DNA of 64,000 bases from Chloroflexota bacterium (lineage in GTDB: Bacteria; Chloroflexota; UBA11872; VXOZ01), in contig CATQHC010000002.1 of assembly GCA_958295775.1 (NCBI GenBank), forward strand, positions 1,077,830 through 1,141,829, in the 5' to 3' direction. The position numbers were made by a program, and so were the translations under genes. The notes under the pieces were generated by a model that was not told the origin of the DNA, made no database searches, and was given only the letters and a program-made list of their open reading frames with translations. The stretch's first letter is position 1, and each line of letters begins with the position of its first letter. This document shows, piece by piece, positions 36,373-46,905 of the stretch.

Positions 36373-39300
36373 ATGCTTAGCATCACTGTCGATCCCTCTC
36401 TAACTCTAAACCTCTTTCGCATTCTTGCCCTGCTTCTCTGCGTCGCCGTTTCCGGATTCTTTCTCGTCTACTTCGCCTTCGGCCTCCGCGCACTGCCTTC
36501 CGCTCTCGCAATCGCCCTGCCCATCGGCTTTGCGAGTACCTTGCTCGTTACCAACCTGCTGTCCTACCCATTGGGTACCCCGCGCGCTTTCGCTTTGGGC
36601 CTGATGGCAGTCCTTGCTATTTCCAGCGTAATTGCGCTTATTCGCCGACATGGATTCATGCCTTTGCAGCCACTCTCTTGGTTGGATGGCGGCCTCTTCA
36701 TCGGCGCCAGTCTAGTGATTTTCGTCCTGAGCGTTGTGAACTATGTTGTCGCCCCAGTTTGGGAATACTCCACGCACTTTTGGCTGGCAAACACTATTCG
36801 CTTTGGAAACTTCCCCGTCATGGCGCCCGGCGCGCCTATGCTGCTTGCCGAATATCACTATGGCGGTGCCTTCCTTGCTGCCATGTTTTCCCATATCGGA
36901 AACGTAGACAGTGCCATCAGCTTCTTTATCCTGACCCCACTTATTGCCACTACTGCGTATCTCGCCGCCACTGCGGTCGCCGCAAGTATGCTGAGGAATT
37001 TCCGTCTTGGCTTACTTGCCGGGCTCTTTTTCTCTTTTTCCGCTGGACTGCCTCTTCTCCTTGGCCCGATACGCTACATCAATCTTCGTTGGTTTCCGCC
37101 GAGCTCAGCGGCGGCAGCAGACCAACTCATCGACACATTTGGGACGATGGCTCCTTTGGCTACTGGCCAGTATCCACGGTACCTCTCCGACCCTCACTTC
37201 CTCTTGGCAGGGGGGATTCTGTTGAGTGTGGTCGTTTTGACCGCACACCTAGACTCTTCTGCGCGTGAAACCAATGCTCCCCCTTCGACATGGAGCCTTT
37301 GGGTGCTGCTGGGTGCGCTCTCTGCAAGTATCGCCCTAATAGATTCACTGGTTTTCGGTCTTGGTTTCATCGGCTGGAGTGCCTACGCATTGTGGCAGAC
37401 CGTGAAAAAGCAATCACCGTCCTACTTGCGGAGTTTTGTTCTTGCCGCTGCACCCGCGGCCCTCCTCGCCACGTTTCAGGGCGGAATTCTTACCTCAACT
37501 CTCTTTTCATCCGCCTCTGGGGGTACAGGTCTAGCCACTGCTTTCGACATCTCTCTCAAACCGTTGCCTTTTGCTTTGGGACATCCATTGCTGCAGTTTG
37601 CTACTTCGCCGCCCTGGATAGCAATCTATATCATCAGTTTTGGCATTCCGCTGCTCGCAGCGCCCGCCCTATTTGTCTGGGCAATCCGATCTAAGCACTC
37701 TATTCCACTCATTTGGCTATCGGCAATGAGCATTTTTGGATTGCTCCTCCCTCACATCGTCATCTATCACTACAACACGCTCTTGCGCTGGCTGTCCTTG
37801 GGTCACACTTCGCTGGCATTTCTCCTCGGTATCGGCACATTGACGCTTGTATCCCGACTGCGTCGCCGCTGGATAGCCTGGAGTCTTTTTCTCGCCTGCG
37901 CCGCTTTGACCTTTGGCTGGCCTCTCGCTGCCTCGATTAAAAATGTCTCTATCGAGAGAACTGTGAGTTTGGGACAGAGTATAGAAGATCATTGGACCAT
38001 TTCAGCGTTGCATCGCCAAAGCGATCACATTGACTGGGTATCCGGTCGCCCCTACATATTCCTCATGGGCGCCGAAGCCCGCCAATTCCTTCGCTCTCTT
38101 CCGTCTACAGCTCGCGTACTTACCAACCGTTATCCCGAAGTGCCTTTGCTAATCCGCGGTCTCTCTCCGCATAAGAACACCGACGTCTTCTCATATACTA
38201 ACTTTCGCTATCCCAGTCCTATCTATTTCGATGCCCTCAACGCTCTCGATCCGCTCGCCCTGGAACAGTACGAAATCACGCATTTAGTGATTAACAACAA
38301 GTGGTTTGACCATACGTCACCTCAAACCCACGCTATCCTGAAGAACCCTCGCTACTTTTCACTACTCTTTTCAGATGAAGACAGCCATGGAGGCTTTGCC
38401 TGGCATCACGTTTACCGAGTCCTTCCCGCCTTCTTTGACCATCATCCCAACACCTCCCAGGACCTCTTGCGGAGCCTCCCTAGCCTCATCCCTCAAGATG
38501 CCTCGGTCTATGTCTCGCCCGCAATTCCTCGAGACCTCCGGTGGGCTCTCCTCTATTCCCTTCGTGAACGACAGGTTGCAAGCGCGGCGACCCTCGACAA
38601 CCACGTCAACGTGAACGTCTCAGTCTCCGAGCCCCAACCAACCGACCACTACGACTTCGCGCTCCTCATCGACGATCCTCCAGGGGAGCGCTGGCTCAAC
38701 TGGGTGTTTACCCCTCAGGACCTCCCCGCTGCCTGGGGCATCCACCCTTCGCAACGCATTTGGCATGCGCTTGGCGTTGGTCTCTATGCCCTTGACGGCA
38801 GGGATTGCCCCAATCGCGCCATCGCCAGTGCGCCCTCCGCATGGCATATCCCCGCACGCACGGCGTCTACGTTGGACCTCACGTGTTTGCACGCTGAAGA
38901 TACAGAGGCTCAGAGTTCCGACTCACTCCTGCTGACAATTCTCGCTCCTACCGCTTCACAGGTGGAGATCACTGCTGGCGGGCTTTCAAGTACCTACGAA
39001 TTAGAGTCCGGTGCGACCCTCATCCCCTTTAGTGCATCGGGCCCTCAGCAGGTCACTCTCACTGCGACCGACGCAATCTGGGTGCGCGCGCAGCGCGTGG
39101 CGCCAACCAGTGATGCGCTACGCACAGGAATCCCTGCACTGCACATCATCCCGACCTTCAGCAATGACAAGCTCGAAGTCGACGTGCGCTTCTACGGCAA
39201 ACGCACGAATCCGCTGGAGAATCAAGTAGTTTGGGATGTCATCAAGCAGCGACGAGTCTACGGCCATTGGTGGCATTGGGATTCGCCGTTTCGAGTGGGC

Positions 39301-39600
39301 GCGTGGCGGCTCATGCAGCCACAGCCCCCGGACCATGGCAGCCACTTCTCATTCCTCTTGGACTTTACAACTCTGGAAAACAGCCTCACTGTAAACGGCC
39401 AACCGGCGCGTGCGCCAAGAGAAGTGTATCTCCCAGAAAATCCAGGTGAACCGTATGTCCTGTACTTCACACTGTTTCGCCCGGCCGCGCGCGTGCAGAG
39501 CCTACCGGTGGCGTGGATTACCTATGCCCCGGACCAAGACCCTGAAGTGCTCCTCGCCCCACGCTTCATCTTGCTCGACCAAGCCCCTCTCCAGGAGTAG
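36373..39600 (+). CDS. Large polytopic membrane protein of unknown function (1075 aa)
   Basis: Single long ORF: multi-TM N-terminal half, extracytoplasmic-like C-terminal half. No family recognised. Confidence 0.75.
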   Translation: MLSITVDPSLTLNLFRILALLLCVAVSGFFLVYFAFGLRALPSALAIALPIGFASTLLVTNLLSYPLGTPRAFALGLMAVLAISSVIALIRRHGFMPLQPLSWLDGGLFIGASLVIFVLSVVNYVVAPVWEYSTHFWLANTIRFGNFPVMAPGAPMLLAEYHYGGAFLAAMFSHIGNVDSAISFFILTPLIATTAYLAATAVAASMLRNFRLGLLAGLFFSFSAGLPLLLGPIRYINLRWFPPSSAAAADQLIDTFGTMAPLATGQYPRYLSDPHFLLAGGILLSVVVLTAHLDSSARETNAPPSTWSLWVLLGALSASIALIDSLVFGLGFIGWSAYALWQTVKKQSPSYLRSFVLAAAPAALLATFQGGILTSTLFSSASGGTGLATAFDISLKPLPFALGHPLLQFATSPPWIAIYIISFGIPLLAAPALFVWAIRSKHSIPLIWLSAMSIFGLLLPHIVIYHYNTLLRWLSLGHTSLAFLLGIGTLTLVSRLRRRWIAWSLFLACAALTFGWPLAASIKNVSIERTVSLGQSIEDHWTISALHRQSDHIDWVSGRPYIFLMGAEARQFLRSLPSTARVLTNRYPEVPLLIRGLSPHKNTDVFSYTNFRYPSPIYFDALNALDPLALEQYEITHLVINNKWFDHTSPQTHAILKNPRYFSLLFSDEDSHGGFAWHHVYRVLPAFFDHHPNTSQDLLRSLPSLIPQDASVYVSPAIPRDLRWALLYSLRERQVASAATLDNHVNVNVSVSEPQPTDHYDFALLIDDPPGERWLNWVFTPQDLPAAWGIHPSQRIWHALGVGLYALDGRDCPNRAIASAPSAWHIPARTASTLDLTCLHAEDTEAQSSDSLLLTILAPTASQVEITAGGLSSTYELESGATLIPFSASGPQQVTLTATDAIWVRAQRVAPTSDALRTGIPALHIIPTFSNDKLEVDVRFYGKRTNPLENQVVWDVIKQRRVYGHWWHWDSPFRVGAWRLMQPQPPDHGSHFSFLLDFTTLENSLTVNGQPARAPREVYLPENPGEPYVLYFTLFRPAARVQSLPVAWITYAPDQDPEVLLAPRFILLDQAPLQE

Positions 39601-40044
39601 TGCACGACGTCGTTTCACAGTAGGGCTGTGCCCTGACCCAGCCTGCTATACGGCAATAATATGGCCACGCCGCGAATCGCCCTTTCGATTCGACAAAGTA
39701 AGGTGAAGCAACTGTGCATTCCCACGCTCGCTGACAGAGACTGGCAACCAGTTCTGTTGCCACTGCGTGGGCGCGGTGCGCATGTCCGTAAATTGGGGGC
39801 AGAATGCTAGGCAGGAGACTGACGGCCCGAAGCGTCCCAGTTTGCGATACACAATGCCTGGCCGCACAGAACAGCAAGGCCTGCCCAAATGCATTGGGGA
39901 CTTTGAAAGGAGAGGGGCACTGGGATTCTCAAACTCAGCAGGCTTGACCCGAGCAATGTTCTCAAATGAAGAAGGAAATGCGAACCCAAGTGCAGGCGAT
40001 TCAATCGTCCACACCACTCACCTACCGCACCACTCAACAACCCT

Positions 40045-41427
40045 TTAAGAGAGCTTGTTATAGGCATCGAGCGCCGCCACCTTGTAGCACTCGGCCAGTG
40101 TTGGGTAGTTGAAGACGTTTTCTACAAAGAAATCGAGTGTGCCGCCAAGCGCCATCGCAGTTTGGCCAATGTGGACCAGCTCGGAGGCCCCAGTGCCGAG
40201 CAAGTGGACGCCGAGGATGGTTCTGTCGTCCGCGTGCACGAGCAGTTTCACCAGACCATTAGGGTCACCGATGATCTGTCCCCGCGCAATTTCGCGGTAA
40301 CGGGCGACGCCGATTTCATAGGGGATCCCTGCCTCGCTCAGTTCCTTTTCCGTTCGCCCCACCATCGACGTTTCAGGGATCGTATAGATGCCATACGGGA
40401 AGAGGTTTGAATTGAACGAGCCGCCTTCGCCAAAGGCATGCCGTGCAGCCAGCCTACCTTGCTCCATAGAAGATGCGGCCAAGGCCGGAAAGCCGATCAC
40501 GTCGCCGCACGCGTAAATGTGGGGCACTTCGGTTTGGAAGCGTTCATTAACCTTTAGTCGACCCCGCTTGTCCGCCTCAAGGCCGGCCGCAGCGAGGTTT
40601 AGCATGTCGGTGTTGCCCTGGCGGCCACCGGCGTAGAGCAGATAATCGGCCATAATGGTCTTGCGGCTCCGCGTGCGAGCGACAATGCGATGGCCCTCGT
40701 CAATTACTCCAGCGACTTCTTCCCGAAATCTAAACGTTATTCCGGCTTCGCGCATGTGGTAAGAGAGCGCCTCACGAATCTCTTCGTCAATAAAATCCAG
40801 CATCTCGTCACGTTGTTCGATGAGGGTTATGTCCACGCCTAGCGCCCCAAAGATGCACGCATACTCTACGCCGATAACGCCGGCGCCAACGATAGCAAGA
40901 CGTTTGGGGATTTCCCGGAGCATATACACGCCATCGGTATCAATGATCGTTTTCCCATTAAAGGGCACCATCGCGGAGCGGGCCGGACGACTGCCTGTCG
41001 CCACGATCACAAAGTCCGCTTCAATTTCCTCCACCCGTCCTTCCTCCAATTTGACGGCAACTTGGTGGGGGCTGATAAATTCCGCGCTCCCGTAGAGCGG
41101 CATTACACCATTGCGAGACAGTTGGACCTCAAGCACATCGGTTTCGTTCTTGATCACGTGCTCACAGCGAAACATCAAATCGGCAATGGTAATGTTTTCT
41201 TTTACTGTGTACGTAATCCCGTAGATGTTTCTTTCAAAGAAGCCGGTAAGGTAGAGTACCGCCTGACGCAACGTCTTGCTGGGAATAGAGCCGGCATTCA
41301 CCAAGTTCCCGCCAACAAAGCGGCGGCGCTCAATTGCCACAACCGACTTGCCCAGCTTCGCAGCTTGAATGGCAGCGCGATGACCCGCTGGGCCGGTGCC
41401 GATGACAAGCAAGTCTACCTTCCGCAT
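40045..41427 (-). CDS. sthA: Soluble NAD(P) transhydrogenase-like flavoprotein (pyridine nucleotide-disulfide oxidoreductase fold)
   Basis: VIGTGPAGHRAAIQAAKLGKSVVAIE, GAGVIGVEYACIFGALGVDITLIEQ, YACGDVIGFPALA; GSIPSKTLRQAVLYLTGF. Confidence 0.88.
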   Translation of the reverse strand: MRKVDLLVIGTGPAGHRAAIQAAKLGKSVVAIERRRFVGGNLVNAGSIPSKTLRQAVLYLTGFFERNIYGITYTVKENITIADLMFRCEHVIKNETDVLEVQLSRNGVMPLYGSAEFISPHQVAVKLEEGRVEEIEADFVIVATGSRPARSAMVPFNGKTIIDTDGVYMLREIPKRLAIVGAGVIGVEYACIFGALGVDITLIEQRDEMLDFIDEEIREALSYHMREAGITFRFREEVAGVIDEGHRIVARTRSRKTIMADYLLYAGGRQGNTDMLNLAAAGLEADKRGRLKVNERFQTEVPHIYACGDVIGFPALAASSMEQGRLAARHAFGEGGSFNSNLFPYGIYTIPETSMVGRTEKELSEAGIPYEIGVARYREIARGQIIGDPNGLVKLLVHADDRTILGVHLLGTGASELVHIGQTAMALGGTLDFFVENVFNYPTLAECYKVAALDAYNKLS

Positions 41428-41467
41428 TTCAACCTACTCTTTGCGAAAACGAATTCTCATATCACTC

Positions 41468-41506
41468 TTGGTAGCCCGTGCACGCTTTGGTGGCACATGC
41501 TACCAA
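41468..41506. other. Imperfect inverted repeat upstream of sthA-like gene
   Basis: ttggtagc ... gtgc ... gcac ... gctaccaa. Confidence 0.4.
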
Positions 41507-42412
41507 ACAACGCCATCCATGCCCCATTGTCTGCTCCATTACCCATGCGACTGGCACGCAATTGGGATTCGCGTTCGTCAGCCAGGCTCACTCAACCATC
41601 AGTATACTCTCTCTGCCCGCGGGCGCAGCCTCCAAAGCATCCACTCTGGGATCATTAACTTATCGATAGAGAATTTAGACTACTGTTCTCGCGACACTTC
41701 GCAGTGCTGTCCACATGGCAAAGAGGTCAAGTCTCCAGCGTGCCAGGCAACTTGCGTTCCCCAGCCGTGCTCCCCAACGTATTTCGCCAGCCACCTACGA
41801 GCACCTAGCTTGGCGAATGCAGGGAGAGTCAGCTCAGGACTGGGACTAGGGATAGCCCGGTACAGTAGCCGCCAATGCACTCTTGTGCTAGACTAAATGA
41901 AGCCTCGCTAGCAAATGCCCGCTGCTTTTGCTATACTTCAATGAACTCGCATTTCCCCCGCTCAAGGACTACGTCCTGATTCACGCATCCCAAGCCGGTT
42001 CCGGCGCCCCGCTTCTTCGCTGTATTATCTCGCTACTGCCATGCAGAGACCCGGAATTGGATACCCTCGTCGCGCAAGGTTCGAGCATCCAGTCTACGGA
42101 AGACTCTGCAAGGAGCTGTCGAGGGAGTGTCGGCCCAACGCCTCAAAAAGCTCGATGTTTATCCGAATTCCGCCTCTAGATATTTCGACAGAGTGAGATT
42201 CCAAGACTTTTCAAGACCTTCTCTTCTTTCATACTTAATTATTCTCAGCTAGACTTCCGCGCCTACGCCCAATTTCCGACCGCATTCGTCTCCACTTCTC
42301 GAGTTCATTCCGTTTTCAAGAGACCGCTTTCTGTCTGCGCAATTCTTTCATCACTGTTCGTTCTCGACTCATCCTGGTAAAGACCGCCCTAACAGACTCG
42401 TTGTAGTGTAAG

Positions 42413-43138
42413 GTGCTACCCATGAATTCAAGCCATCTCGATCGTCCTACACTTGAAGCGGAACAGCTTGGGTTCCCGCCCTACTTCGAGAAAGTAGCGC
42501 TCTTCATGGACCTGGGCAACCTCTACTTTGCGGCGCGCAAGCTGAACATCCGAGTCGACTACACGCGCATGGTTGAGGTCCTTACGAAGGGCCGGCGCCT
42601 GTTACGTTCATTTGCATACGCCGGCGTGGACCCGCAAAATCCTGAGTCCCAAGGCTATTTAACCTGGATGAAGCGGCACGGCTTTCGCGTTGTAACTAAG
42701 CACCTGCGTCGTTTCCCTGACGGTACCGTCAAAGCCAATCTCGATGTCGAACTCGCCATCGACATGCTGATGATTGCGCCGCACATCGATACGGCGGTCT
42801 TGGTTTCGGGAGACGGGGACTTCGTCCGACTGGTTGAGGCGGTACAATTCAAGGGAGTGCGGGTAGAAGTTGTGGGACTAGCGGAGATGACGGCCATGGC
42901 GCTCATTGACGTTGCCGACACTTTTACGGAGCTCTCGGAGTTGGTTCCAATCATCCAAATGCCGCATCCCCCCAACGGCACCCGCGATGCCGCTCCCAAA
43001 AATGCCGTAGCTGCGACTTTGCCCCACACAAGCTCAGACTCATTCGTTGCCTACGACACGCCCGCTGACTCAGAGGCCGGTGTACAAGGCCAGCGCGACA
43101 ACCAACGCTTTTCTCGCCCAAGCTACGAGGGGAAGTAG
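42413..43138 (+). CDS. NYN domain (LabA/DUF88) protein
   Basis: VALFMDLGNLYFAARKLN, VDVELAIDMLMIAPHIDTAVLVSGDGDFVRLVEAVQFKGVRVEVVG (first residues written NLDVELAIDM in the ORF). Confidence 0.9.
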   Translation: MLPMNSSHLDRPTLEAEQLGFPPYFEKVALFMDLGNLYFAARKLNIRVDYTRMVEVLTKGRRLLRSFAYAGVDPQNPESQGYLTWMKRHGFRVVTKHLRRFPDGTVKANLDVELAIDMLMIAPHIDTAVLVSGDGDFVRLVEAVQFKGVRVEVVGLAEMTAMALIDVADTFTELSELVPIIQMPHPPNGTRDAAPKNAVAATLPHTSSDSFVAYDTPADSEAGVQGQRDNQRFSRPSYEGK

Positions 43139-43141
43139 CAA

Positions 43142-43990
43142 GTGGACCCGCCGCTCACCTGCGCTCCAGGGCTGTGGAAAGAAGCGCCCCTTGAGGAGAT
43201 CGCAGAGGACTGCAGCGCCGCTCAGTTTAGTGGCATTGAGCGACGTGGCGCGGCCCTCTCTCAATTGCTGGCACAACTGGACGTTCTCGCCGAATCCGGT
43301 CTAGCCCTATCCGCTCTTACGCTGCATGAGCCCTGGTATGACCGCGAGATAACGTCAAACCATCGTCCCCCGCTACCGCAACTGCTCGATGGCCTGGCGG
43401 CACTGAATCCCGACCATTGCGTTCTCTCCATCCCCGGGTCAAACGAGCGCATGTCCACGGCCGGTTGGCCGAACGCAATTCGCTACGATTCACTCACCGC
43501 GAGTGATCATGCGATTTTGGTCGAAACCGTGCAGAGCGTCGCTGATATGATTCGCTCGATTGGTGTGCAAGTGGCGTTTCGACCGCGCCTCGCCTCTTTT
43601 ATCGAGACCGAGGAAGAAATGGAACGTTTCCTTGAAGAAACGGACCCGGAGATCGTCCATCTCGCCCTGGACTTCGGTCATCTTGCACTGATGGAAATAG
43701 ATATCATGCCTTTGATCGATCGTCATGGCGCGCGTATCAGCTATTGTTATGTGCGTGATATCGACGACCGGTTGGCAAGCCAACTCCACATAGGGATGCT
43801 TGGATTGCCAAGCGCGGCGGGTGCGGGGCTCTTTCTCCCACCGGGACAAGGAAGCGCACCGATTCGCAAACCGTTGAATCGCTTGCTTGATGCGGGACTC
43901 TGTCAGTGGTACGCTCTTGACCTACAGCCAGACACTGTTGACCCACGTGAAGCACTGCGAATGACACATGATTACCTGCAAGAGAGTTAG
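43142..43990 (+). CDS. Sugar phosphate isomerase/epimerase-like TIM barrel
   Basis: IETEEEMERFLEETDPEIVHLALDFGHLALMEIDIMPLIDRHGARISYCYVRDI. Confidence 0.7.
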   Translation: MDPPLTCAPGLWKEAPLEEIAEDCSAAQFSGIERRGAALSQLLAQLDVLAESGLALSALTLHEPWYDREITSNHRPPLPQLLDGLAALNPDHCVLSIPGSNERMSTAGWPNAIRYDSLTASDHAILVETVQSVADMIRSIGVQVAFRPRLASFIETEEEMERFLEETDPEIVHLALDFGHLALMEIDIMPLIDRHGARISYCYVRDIDDRLASQLHIGMLGLPSAAGAGLFLPPGQGSAPIRKPLNRLLDAGLCQWYALDLQPDTVDPREALRMTHDYLQES

Positions 43991-44001
43991 GAGGGCAATT
44001 T

Positions 44002-45135
44002 TTGATGCGTCGAAGAGCATTGTTGGCGGCGAGCGCCGCTTCACTAGCCACGGTCGCGTGCGGCCCTTTCCGCGGCGACGATGAGCCGGATATCGAGCGC
44101 ACAATTCCCGCAGCGAATGTCAATCCCTGGGGCGCAAACGCATTCCTCCACAAGGAGGTTGAATTCTGGAAGAAAGAGAAGACCTTCGAGATGGCCCGGG
44201 ACGCCGGCATTGTGTGGATCAAGCAACATTTCCCCTGGGAGCTCATCGAGCAGTCGCAAAAGGGCAACTTTTACGATCAAGTCTGGCAGGTGTCGGCATG
44301 GCAGAGATTTGACGAAATCGTCGACCTTGCGGAGGAATTCGATGTCAAGTTGATCGCCCGCGTTGACCGTAGCCCCCAGTGGGCAAGGGACCCCGATACC
44401 CGGCCGGAAGAACCTCCGGCAGACTTCCAGGACTACGGCGACTTCATGGCCGCGTTGGCAGAGCGCTACAAAGGGCGCGTATCCCATTTCCAAATCTGGA
44501 ATGAGCCCAATCTCGCGCACGAATGGGGAACGGCGCCTGATCCCGCAGGCTACGTGGACCTCTTGCGCGTCGGCTATGAAAGCCTAAAGGCAGTGGACCC
44601 CGACATCCAAGTGCTCTCAGCTCCCCTTGCCATTACCCTGGAGCGCTCCCCACGGGCCCTGGTCGAATTGGAATATCTTGATCAGATGTACCAACATGGC
44701 GCCTTTGACTACTTCGACATTATGTCAGCGAATGCCTACGGGCTCGAGTTCCCGCCGACTGCGGAGCCCGATCCCGAAGTGTTGAATTTTCGCCGCGTTG
44801 AACTGCTGCATGAGGTAATGGTACGCAACGGCGATACGGAAAAAGCCGTCTGGTTCAATGAATACGGTTGGAATGCATCGCCGGCCGATATGCCGGCAGA
44901 CAAGCTGATCTGGCGGCGGGTTACCGAAGAACAACAGGCAGAGTGGACGGTGGAGGGTGTCCGGTACGGTCGCTCCAACTGGCCTTGGGCCGGCGTCTTT
45001 TGCATCTGGTATCTGCGACAGGTGGGCGATATCCCGGCCACGTCGTCAGAGTACTACTTCCGCATGATAGACCCGGAATTCACCCCGCGGCTAGTCTACC
45101 AAGAGGTCAAGAAGAACTCCAAGAAGATCAAGTGA
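44002..45135 (+). CDS. Glycoside hydrolase-like (clan GH-A type) lipoprotein
   Basis: MMRRRALLAASAASLATVACG (lipobox), HFQIWNEPNLAHEWG, VWFNEYGWNASP. Confidence 0.82.
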   Translation: MMRRRALLAASAASLATVACGPFRGDDEPDIERTIPAANVNPWGANAFLHKEVEFWKKEKTFEMARDAGIVWIKQHFPWELIEQSQKGNFYDQVWQVSAWQRFDEIVDLAEEFDVKLIARVDRSPQWARDPDTRPEEPPADFQDYGDFMAALAERYKGRVSHFQIWNEPNLAHEWGTAPDPAGYVDLLRVGYESLKAVDPDIQVLSAPLAITLERSPRALVELEYLDQMYQHGAFDYFDIMSANAYGLEFPPTAEPDPEVLNFRRVELLHEVMVRNGDTEKAVWFNEYGWNASPADMPADKLIWRRVTEEQQAEWTVEGVRYGRSNWPWAGVFCIWYLRQVGDIPATSSEYYFRMIDPEFTPRLVYQEVKKNSKKIK

Positions 45136-45368
45136 CCGCAAGCGGCTGGGCGTTCTTCATGGATCGGCCTTGATTTCGCGGCGGCGCCCGCAATATTGCG
45201 CAATTGACTCGATCCAGAATCCACATGTACAGGCGTACGCGTCTCTGCGCTTTTTGCCCTGACGGTTCCCCGCGCGGAACCTAGCCTTAAGAAATGCACT
45301 CGCTCAGGTGCGCTATACTAGCAGCAGTTGTCAACTGTCTTGGGCTGCGAGTAAGGCTTCCCTGAAGG

Positions 45369-46691
45369 ATGGGAGTGGAGACTATGGACACTAAAGAAAA
45401 GTACGCTAAATACGTTGTAACCAGCCACGCGCCTCCGATGCCGCCGGTGGAGGTGTCGCATGCGCAAGGCGCAACGATTACGGCTACAGACGGAACCACG
45501 TATTTGGATGGATTTGCGGGCTATTCCGTGGTGAACGCCGGGCACAGCAATCCCGACGTAATCGCCGCCGCCAAGTCCGCTATGGACCGCCACATCCACG
45601 TGGGGAGCTATCTCTACTACGCTCCGGCAGTGGGCGATCTGGCTGAAAAGCTCGCGGAGATTACGCCGAGACGCCTTGAGCAATCGTTCTTTGGCAACAG
45701 CGGCGCCGAGGCTGTTGAAGGCGCGCTGCGCATTGCCAAGACGTTTACCAATCGCAATGAATTCATCGCCCTTCAATACTCTTTCCACGGGCGCACGCTC
45801 GGCACCCTGAGCCTTGGCGGCAATGCGCGCCGCAAGCGTCGCGCCGGGCCGCTGGTCTCTGGTGTCGCCATGGCGCCGGCCCCATATTGCTACCGCTGTC
45901 CGCTCCACCTTACTTACCCCTCCTGCAACGTGGCCTGCGCCGCTGAAGTGGAACGCGTATTCGATACACAGACAAGCGGCAACGTGGCGGCGATGATTGC
46001 GGAGCCGGTCATGGGAGAAGGCGGCATCATTGTCCCGCCGCCGGAGTATTTCCCTAAGGTGAGCAGGATCTTGCGGAGCAACGATGCGCTCTTCATTGCT
46101 GACGAGGTGCAAACAAGCTTTGGACGCACCGGCACAATGTTCGCCAGCGAAGAAATCGGCGTTGAACCGGACATTCTCACAATGGCCAAAGGCATCGCTA
46201 ACGGCTTTCCGCTTAGCGCCTTTATCACGAGACCAGAAATTGGTGAATCCTTCCTGCCGGGCGACCACTTCAGCACGTTTGGCGGCAATCTTGTAGCGGC
46301 CGCGGCGGCGATTGCCACCGTGAATTACCTGGAACGTGAAAACCTGGCTCAGCATGCCCGCTACATCGGGCAACACGTCTTGGATGCGCTTGCGAGGATG
46401 CAGCGCGACCAATCCCTCATCGGCGACGTGCGCGGCAAGGGACTCATGATCGGTATCGAGCTGGTAAAGGACCGCGAGACCAAGAGTCCTGCCCCGGATG
46501 AAGCAAAGCAGGTACAGGAAGAGTGCCGGAAAGCGGGCCTGCTTGTTGGCTGCGGCGGTTTCTACGGGAATGTCATCCGCTTCCAACCGCCGCTTGTGAT
46601 CACCATGGCACAGACCGACCGCGCGTTAGATATTCTCGACAGCGCCTTGTCGGAAGTGGCACGGCCTACCGCCGTACTCTCCGCTTCCTAG
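45369..46691 (+). CDS. Class III PLP-dependent aminotransferase
   Basis: SFHGRTLGTLSLGG, LFIADEVQTSFGRTGTMFA, LTMAKGIANGFPLSA. Confidence 0.94.
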   Translation: MGVETMDTKEKYAKYVVTSHAPPMPPVEVSHAQGATITATDGTTYLDGFAGYSVVNAGHSNPDVIAAAKSAMDRHIHVGSYLYYAPAVGDLAEKLAEITPRRLEQSFFGNSGAEAVEGALRIAKTFTNRNEFIALQYSFHGRTLGTLSLGGNARRKRRAGPLVSGVAMAPAPYCYRCPLHLTYPSCNVACAAEVERVFDTQTSGNVAAMIAEPVMGEGGIIVPPPEYFPKVSRILRSNDALFIADEVQTSFGRTGTMFASEEIGVEPDILTMAKGIANGFPLSAFITRPEIGESFLPGDHFSTFGGNLVAAAAAIATVNYLERENLAQHARYIGQHVLDALARMQRDQSLIGDVRGKGLMIGIELVKDRETKSPAPDEAKQVQEECRKAGLLVGCGGFYGNVIRFQPPLVITMAQTDRALDILDSALSEVARPTAVLSAS

Positions 46692-46905
46692 AACAAGCGC
46701 GGTTCGCTGCGCCGGCCGCATACGCTGCTCTCTGCCTGGGGCGGTTCCGTTCCCTGCAGATCTTTCTTCACGCTGCCGTTGCCCCTGAATTGTGCTCTGC
46801 TGCGCTCCGCGCATCGATTCTAACCGCGCACAGCGCCGCAAAACGGTATAAGATGGAAGGAGAAGCCTGCAGGGCGTTTGCCAATGGGGGAAGTGATAGG
46901 CACAG

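Noticed and set aside
36373-39600. Pyrimidine-rich composition as evidence of horizontal transfer
   Set aside because: Leu/Phe/Ser-rich membrane coding (CTC/TTC/TCT codons) explains the skew without invoking transfer.
41428-42412. Possible RNA gene or small proteins in a 985-bp gap
   Set aside because: Besides one inverted repeat I could not identify a tRNA, riboswitch or convincing ORF by eye; needs Rfam/tRNA scans.
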